DNA from: Tannerellaceae bacterium
GTDB lineage: Bacteria; Bacteroidota; Bacteroidia; Bacteroidales; Tannerellaceae
DNA: 61,904 nucleotides
Direction of reading: 5' to 3'
Assembly: GCA_021204405.1 (NCBI GenBank)
Contig: JAJPZJ010000177.1
Coordinates: 1-61,904, forward strand
Within the stretch, counting starts at the first letter, position 1. Every line of letters starts with the position of its first letter. The translations under genes were made by a program, and so were the position numbers. Shown here one piece after another: positions 58,724 through 61,904 of the stretch. Under the pieces are notes generated by a model. The model ran no database searches and was not told the origin of the DNA. It worked only from the letters and a program-made list of their open reading frames with translations.

Positions 58724-60097
58724 ATGAAAAAATTCCTCCCCCCATCAGTAGCCACCCTACTAATCGCCGGCGTGATGACAACAGCATGCAGCGACAACGA
58801 CAAAACAGACGGACCAGGTATCCCCAAACCAGGTGAAACCGGCGTACGGATTACCGTAGTAGACAACAGCATCGAAACCCGGGCCTACATAGGCACCGAA
58901 CCCACGGAAGCCGGTGAAACCCAACTCGCATCCACCCTCTCCGTCTACGTCTACGACAAAAACGGAGCCTTCGAACACCAGGAAGCCGCCCTTCCGTTAG
59001 ACCCACTCACACTGAAAACCGACATCTTCAAAGTACCCGACGGAGAAAAATACTTCTATATCTTCTCCAACGGACAAACCACGCCGGTTAGCCAGGCACA
59101 AAACATGGTAGACATGGAAACACAAAAAATCCAGGTAGACTTCGACAAAAACAGGCCCAAACCCGCTGCCGACTTCGATGCCATGGCCATTGGAACCCTC
59201 TGGCGGGGCGACCATAACGAACGCGGAAACCTACGTAACATAGAAGGAAACAAATACGGAGGAGAACCCGTACTCATCCGCCTCGAAGTAGGACGCGCCG
59301 TTGCCAAAATACGGTTGGTAGACATTCAAAAAGAAACCGTACCAGGCACCAGCCCACTCACAGGATCATTCGCCAACGCCGCCTACCGCCTGCGCAGCGT
59401 ACCCGTTGAATACTACCTCGTAGGACAACTCGACGGCTCAGGCAACTATCCACCCACAACAGGCCTCCGCTATTTCAGCGCCGTACACAACATCGGCCCC
59501 GGAACATCAGGCACCCCCAGCGACAAATTCGTAGACTATTTCTGGGGACCCGATGAACTCACCCCCTCACCCACAACATACTACTATGCCATAGAAAACA
59601 CAACACAAAAAATGACAAGTGAAAACGTAAACGAAGAACACCTCTTCTACGGCAACACCACCTACATCCAATTCCGGATCGAATACATCACCGGCTCCAA
59701 CGAAGTATACGACCACACAGCCACTGCACCCACAACACCCCAGGCCAACGGGCTCGGAGCTAACGCAGACTTCTAGTCAGGTGTATACAACGGCGAACGG
59801 CTGATTTTCGACGGAGACCCCTCCGCCATAGCAGGTGTTACCGATGTTAAATCCTACAAAGGAGGCGTCATGTACTACAAATTCCCGGTACGCGACCCAC
59901 GGGAAACCGGCACCGAACGCCAATGCTGCGTCATACGTAACCACTACTACGAAATCAACGTAAACAACATCTTCAACCTCGGTGAACCCACCGACGAAGT
60001 CGACCTCGAACTACCGATCGACGAAACCGATACCGACGTACAAATCGAAGTCAAAGTACTCGAATGGTTCAAAGTCGTACAAGGAGAAGACCTATGA
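58724..60097 (+). pseudogene. Mfa1-like fimbrillin lipoprotein, in-frame TAG
   Basis: Signal with lipid-carrying Cys at residue 22 (TTACSDN), then fimbrillin-type segments (TLSVYVYDKNGAFEHQEAAL; LEVGRAVAKIRLVDI). A TAG at 59774-59776 follows ADF; the same frame goes on as SGVYNGERLIFDGDPSAIAG and HYYEINVNNIFNLGEP to the typical last strand IEVKVLEWFKVVQGEDL, giving 457 residues. A TGG to TAG change would explain the stop. Third codon positions are almost all C or A, unlike the preceding genes. First gene of the cluster. Confidence 0.8.
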
Positions 60098-60146
60098 CAA
60101 AAGCCGCCCTGAGACAGAGCCGCTGAGATTAATAATTTGAGAAAGA

Positions 60147-60177
60147 GGGGCCCGGCACGCAAGTGCCGGGTAGCCCC
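60147..60177. other. GC-rich hairpin with GCAA tetraloop between fimbrial genes
   Basis: CCCGGCAC (60151-60158), loop GCAA, GTGCCGGG (60163-60170), extended by GGGG (60147-60150) and CCCC (60174-60177). It lies between the first and second fimbrial genes. The same CCCGG-AC/GTGCCGGG motif is found inside palindromic elements A and B. It may stabilise the upstream mRNA end. Confidence 0.7.
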
Positions 60178-60195
60178 CATAAACCGGAAAAGAAC

Positions 60196-61145
60196 ATGCA
60201 AAGGAACCTATACATACTACTCATCACAGCCATCTGCCTGGCCACCACCCCCGCAGGCTGTATCAGGCAAGACCAAAGCGACTGCCACGAAGTCTTCCTG
60301 GCCTTTGAATGCATCAACCCGGACTACCACTTCCCGGAAATCGCCAAAGAACTCGAACTCCTATTCTACGACCCCAAAGGAGAACTTGCCTACGACCTTT
60401 CCTACACAAGCAGCCAACTCGCCGCCAACAACTGGAAAGTCAACCTCACCAACGACATCCCACAACCCGGAACCTATACCGTAGTAGCCCTCGTCAACTA
60501 CCACACCGGCACCCCCCTTTCCCTAAACGCCAAAACAGAGAAAGAAACATTCCTGGCCGAAATAAAATACAACAACCAACGCTGGGTAGACTACACCGTG
60601 ACCGACTCCTACCACGGCACCTGCAACCTCGACTTTAAAAGAAACAACGACCGGCCCGTCCAGCACACCATGCCCCTGTCTAAACACACCAACACCATCA
60701 AACTAACCATAGAATTCACCAACCGGGAAGCAGTCACCCACCTCACCGGCTACAGCAGCTACCTTGCCGGCGAAAACGCCCGCTACAAATGGAACTACAC
60801 CATACCCCCACACCCCCCCGGTCTACTACCAACCCTACAGCACCACCTGGCAAAACGGCGCAACCACCCTCGTAGACCACCACAAAACCATGCGCCTACA
60901 CGCAGACGGCAACCTCAAACTCCACCTCCAGTTTGAAAGCAAAGGAACCCACTACACCCAAATACTGGACGTACCCCAACTATTAGCCCAGGTAGAAAAA
61001 AAAACGGCGTCTACCTCTACGACACCAACGAAAAACTCGAACGACACGACTACTTCGAAATAAAAATCCGCATAGGAGAAGGATACACAATCGTCACCCT
61101 CACATAGACGACTGGTTCCTCATCACAACAGGAGAAGACATGTAA
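60196..61145 (+). pseudogene. FimB/Mfa2-like fimbrial anchor lipoprotein, three frameshifts
   Basis: Lipoprotein signal with Cys at residue 22 (TTPAGC), then SDCHEVFLAFECINPDYHF, typical of the FimB/Mfa2 family that anchors and limits fimbriae. Three single-base lesions split it: one extra C in the run 60813-60819, one missing A in the run 60995-61003, and one missing base near 61103-61106. Corrected, it is 316 residues with PPVYYQPYSTTWQNGATTL, EKKNGVYLYDTNEKLE and the end IDDWFLITTGEDM. The C- and A-rich composition creates the homopolymers. Start at the ATG at 60196. Confidence 0.78.
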
Positions 61146-61164
61146 ACATTAAAAAACGATCCCT

Positions 61165-61904
61165 GTGAAAACAAAACATACCTACACCAGCCTGCTCACC
61201 ATAGCGACACTCCTCGCAGCATCCTGCACGCACGACGAAATAGAAAGGCCCAACCTGCCCCCACAAGACCCACAGGTAACCTTCTCCCTCCAAATGCCAC
61301 GTGCAACAACAAAAGCAATCACCGGCGCAGCCCCCGGAACCGGACTCACCGACGAAGAAGAAAGAGCCATCAACAACCTCACCCTCCTCATCTTTACGGA
61401 AACCTCCACCGGCGACATGCTATGTGAAGACGTTCTCGAAAACCTGCAACCTGCCCCCATACCCGGCACCGACAACGCCCGGTACACCGTGACAGCCACC
61501 CTGCCAAAAGGCCGCTACCACCTGATGTTCCTCGCCAACATAGCAGCCAAAATAACCGCCAACCCACCTACAGGCAAACTACTATCCGTTATTCAAACAC
61601 CCTCTTACACGAAATGCAGGCCCAATGGGATATCCATGCCCACCCCGGCTTCCCCATGACAGGAGCCACCACCGAGCCCATCACAGTCACCGGCCCTTAT
61701 ACCCATCCCGAACCCATCATCATGCTGCGCATGCACGCACGCATTAACGTATCCGTAGCCGGCCCCGTAAAAGACAACATCAAAATAAGTTCCATCCACC
61801 TGCACAACCCCAGTAGCCGCGGACTCGTCATACCAACAGCAACCAACCTCGACACCACCGCCACCGGCTACATACGCGCCACCGCCCCCCACCCTGCCCC
61901 TGGT
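61165..61904 (+). pseudogene. Fimbrial lipoprotein, partial and frameshifted
   Basis: GTG start; lipoprotein signal with Cys at residue 21 (LAASC), then TRATTKAITGAAPGTGL-type and NNLTLLIFTETSTG segments of fimbrial tip or shaft proteins. Near 61593 one A appears to be missing; the other frame continues TLLHEMQAQWDIHAHPGFPM and ISSIHLHNPSSRGLVIP, and runs off the window end. Third gene of the fimbrial cluster, 19 bases after the FimB-like gene, with the same C-rich codon use. Confidence 0.7.

Noticed and set aside
33985..59776. Possible recoding of stop codons, since TGA (33985), TAG (48036, 59774) and TAA (19406) interrupt otherwise intact frames.
   Set aside because: All three stops are affected and all are also used as ordinary ends of genes in the window (for example TAG after recQ and after the UPF0597 gene), so no codon is consistently reassigned.

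Overview
The window looks like a chromosomal segment of a Bacteroidota, order Bacteroidales (Parabacteroides/Bacteroides-like). The evidence is the TAnnTTTG promoter boxes in front of many genes, Mfa/FimB-type fimbrillin lipoproteins, a TonB receptor with an N-terminal carboxypeptidase-regulatory-like domain, an EttA of Bacteroidales type, SIMPL, DUF1080 and MBOAT/SGNH genes, and weak Shine-Dalgarno sites. No rRNA, tRNA, CRISPR array or prophage was found.

Layout. 0.7-2.6 kb: grpE-dnaJ (minus strand), with a sigma54-like promoter candidate. 2.7-8 kb: an exported protein of unknown function, a PDZ/DUF4136-like protein and mutS2. 8-9.8 kb: a frameshifted serine recombinase, an SRAP (YedK/HMCES) protein and a DUF454 gene. 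9.8-14.5 kb (minus): a tight run of Sua5, a polyprenyl-phosphate sugar transferase, a ClC channel with CBS domains, and fmt. 14.7-19 kb (plus): recJ, recQ and a lipocalin. 19-24.4 kb (minus): nrdD-nrdG-queH-flavoprotein-MFS, divergent from a formate/nitrite channel at 24.7 kb. 25.5-30.3 kb: a MITE-like repeat, a TonB receptor with a small His-rich protein, and thiM-thiE. 30.3-33.6 kb: an SF1 helicase divergent from a cysteine-desulfidase-like (UPF0597) gene. 33.7-36.4 kb: a fimbrillin, a SIMPL protein and DUF3861. 36.4-40.9 kb: an MBOAT acyltransferase with two overlapping SGNH hydrolase genes. 41.2 kb: an HU-like protein. 42.2-46.6 kb: potABCD, bracketed by two related nested palindromes. 47.2-47.4 kb: a phased 22-bp array. 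47.8-52.2 kb: a Gfo/Idh/MocA oxidoreductase, ettA, DUF1080, a candidate sRNA and a TSCPD protein. 52.4-58.1 kb: folC, an MFS transporter, a fused ATPase-DUF4435 protein and a GT-C glycosyltransferase. 58.7 kb to the end: a fimbrial gene cluster with strongly deviating codon use.

A striking feature is that about fifteen genes are interrupted. Twelve are restored by simple events of one kind: a 1-base change in a homopolymer or elsewhere, removal of one perfect 19- or 25-bp tandem duplication, or one in-frame stop. Three carry more than one event (recombinase two, the 19.1 kb MFS gene two, the FimB-like gene three). The victims include genes expected to be important, such as nrdD and ettA. This pattern fits uncorrected sequence or assembly errors, or very recent mutation, better than old decay. 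I therefore give whole-gene spans and state each lesion.

The best candidates for new biology are: the 22-bp-phased TGTAGAARMC array inside a 28-bp inverted repeat (47.26-47.42 kb); the nested palindromes around potABCD; the single-chain ATPase plus DUF4435/TOPRIM-like protein, which resembles a compact fusion of the two PARIS defence components; and the candidate structured RNA at 51.8-51.93 kb.
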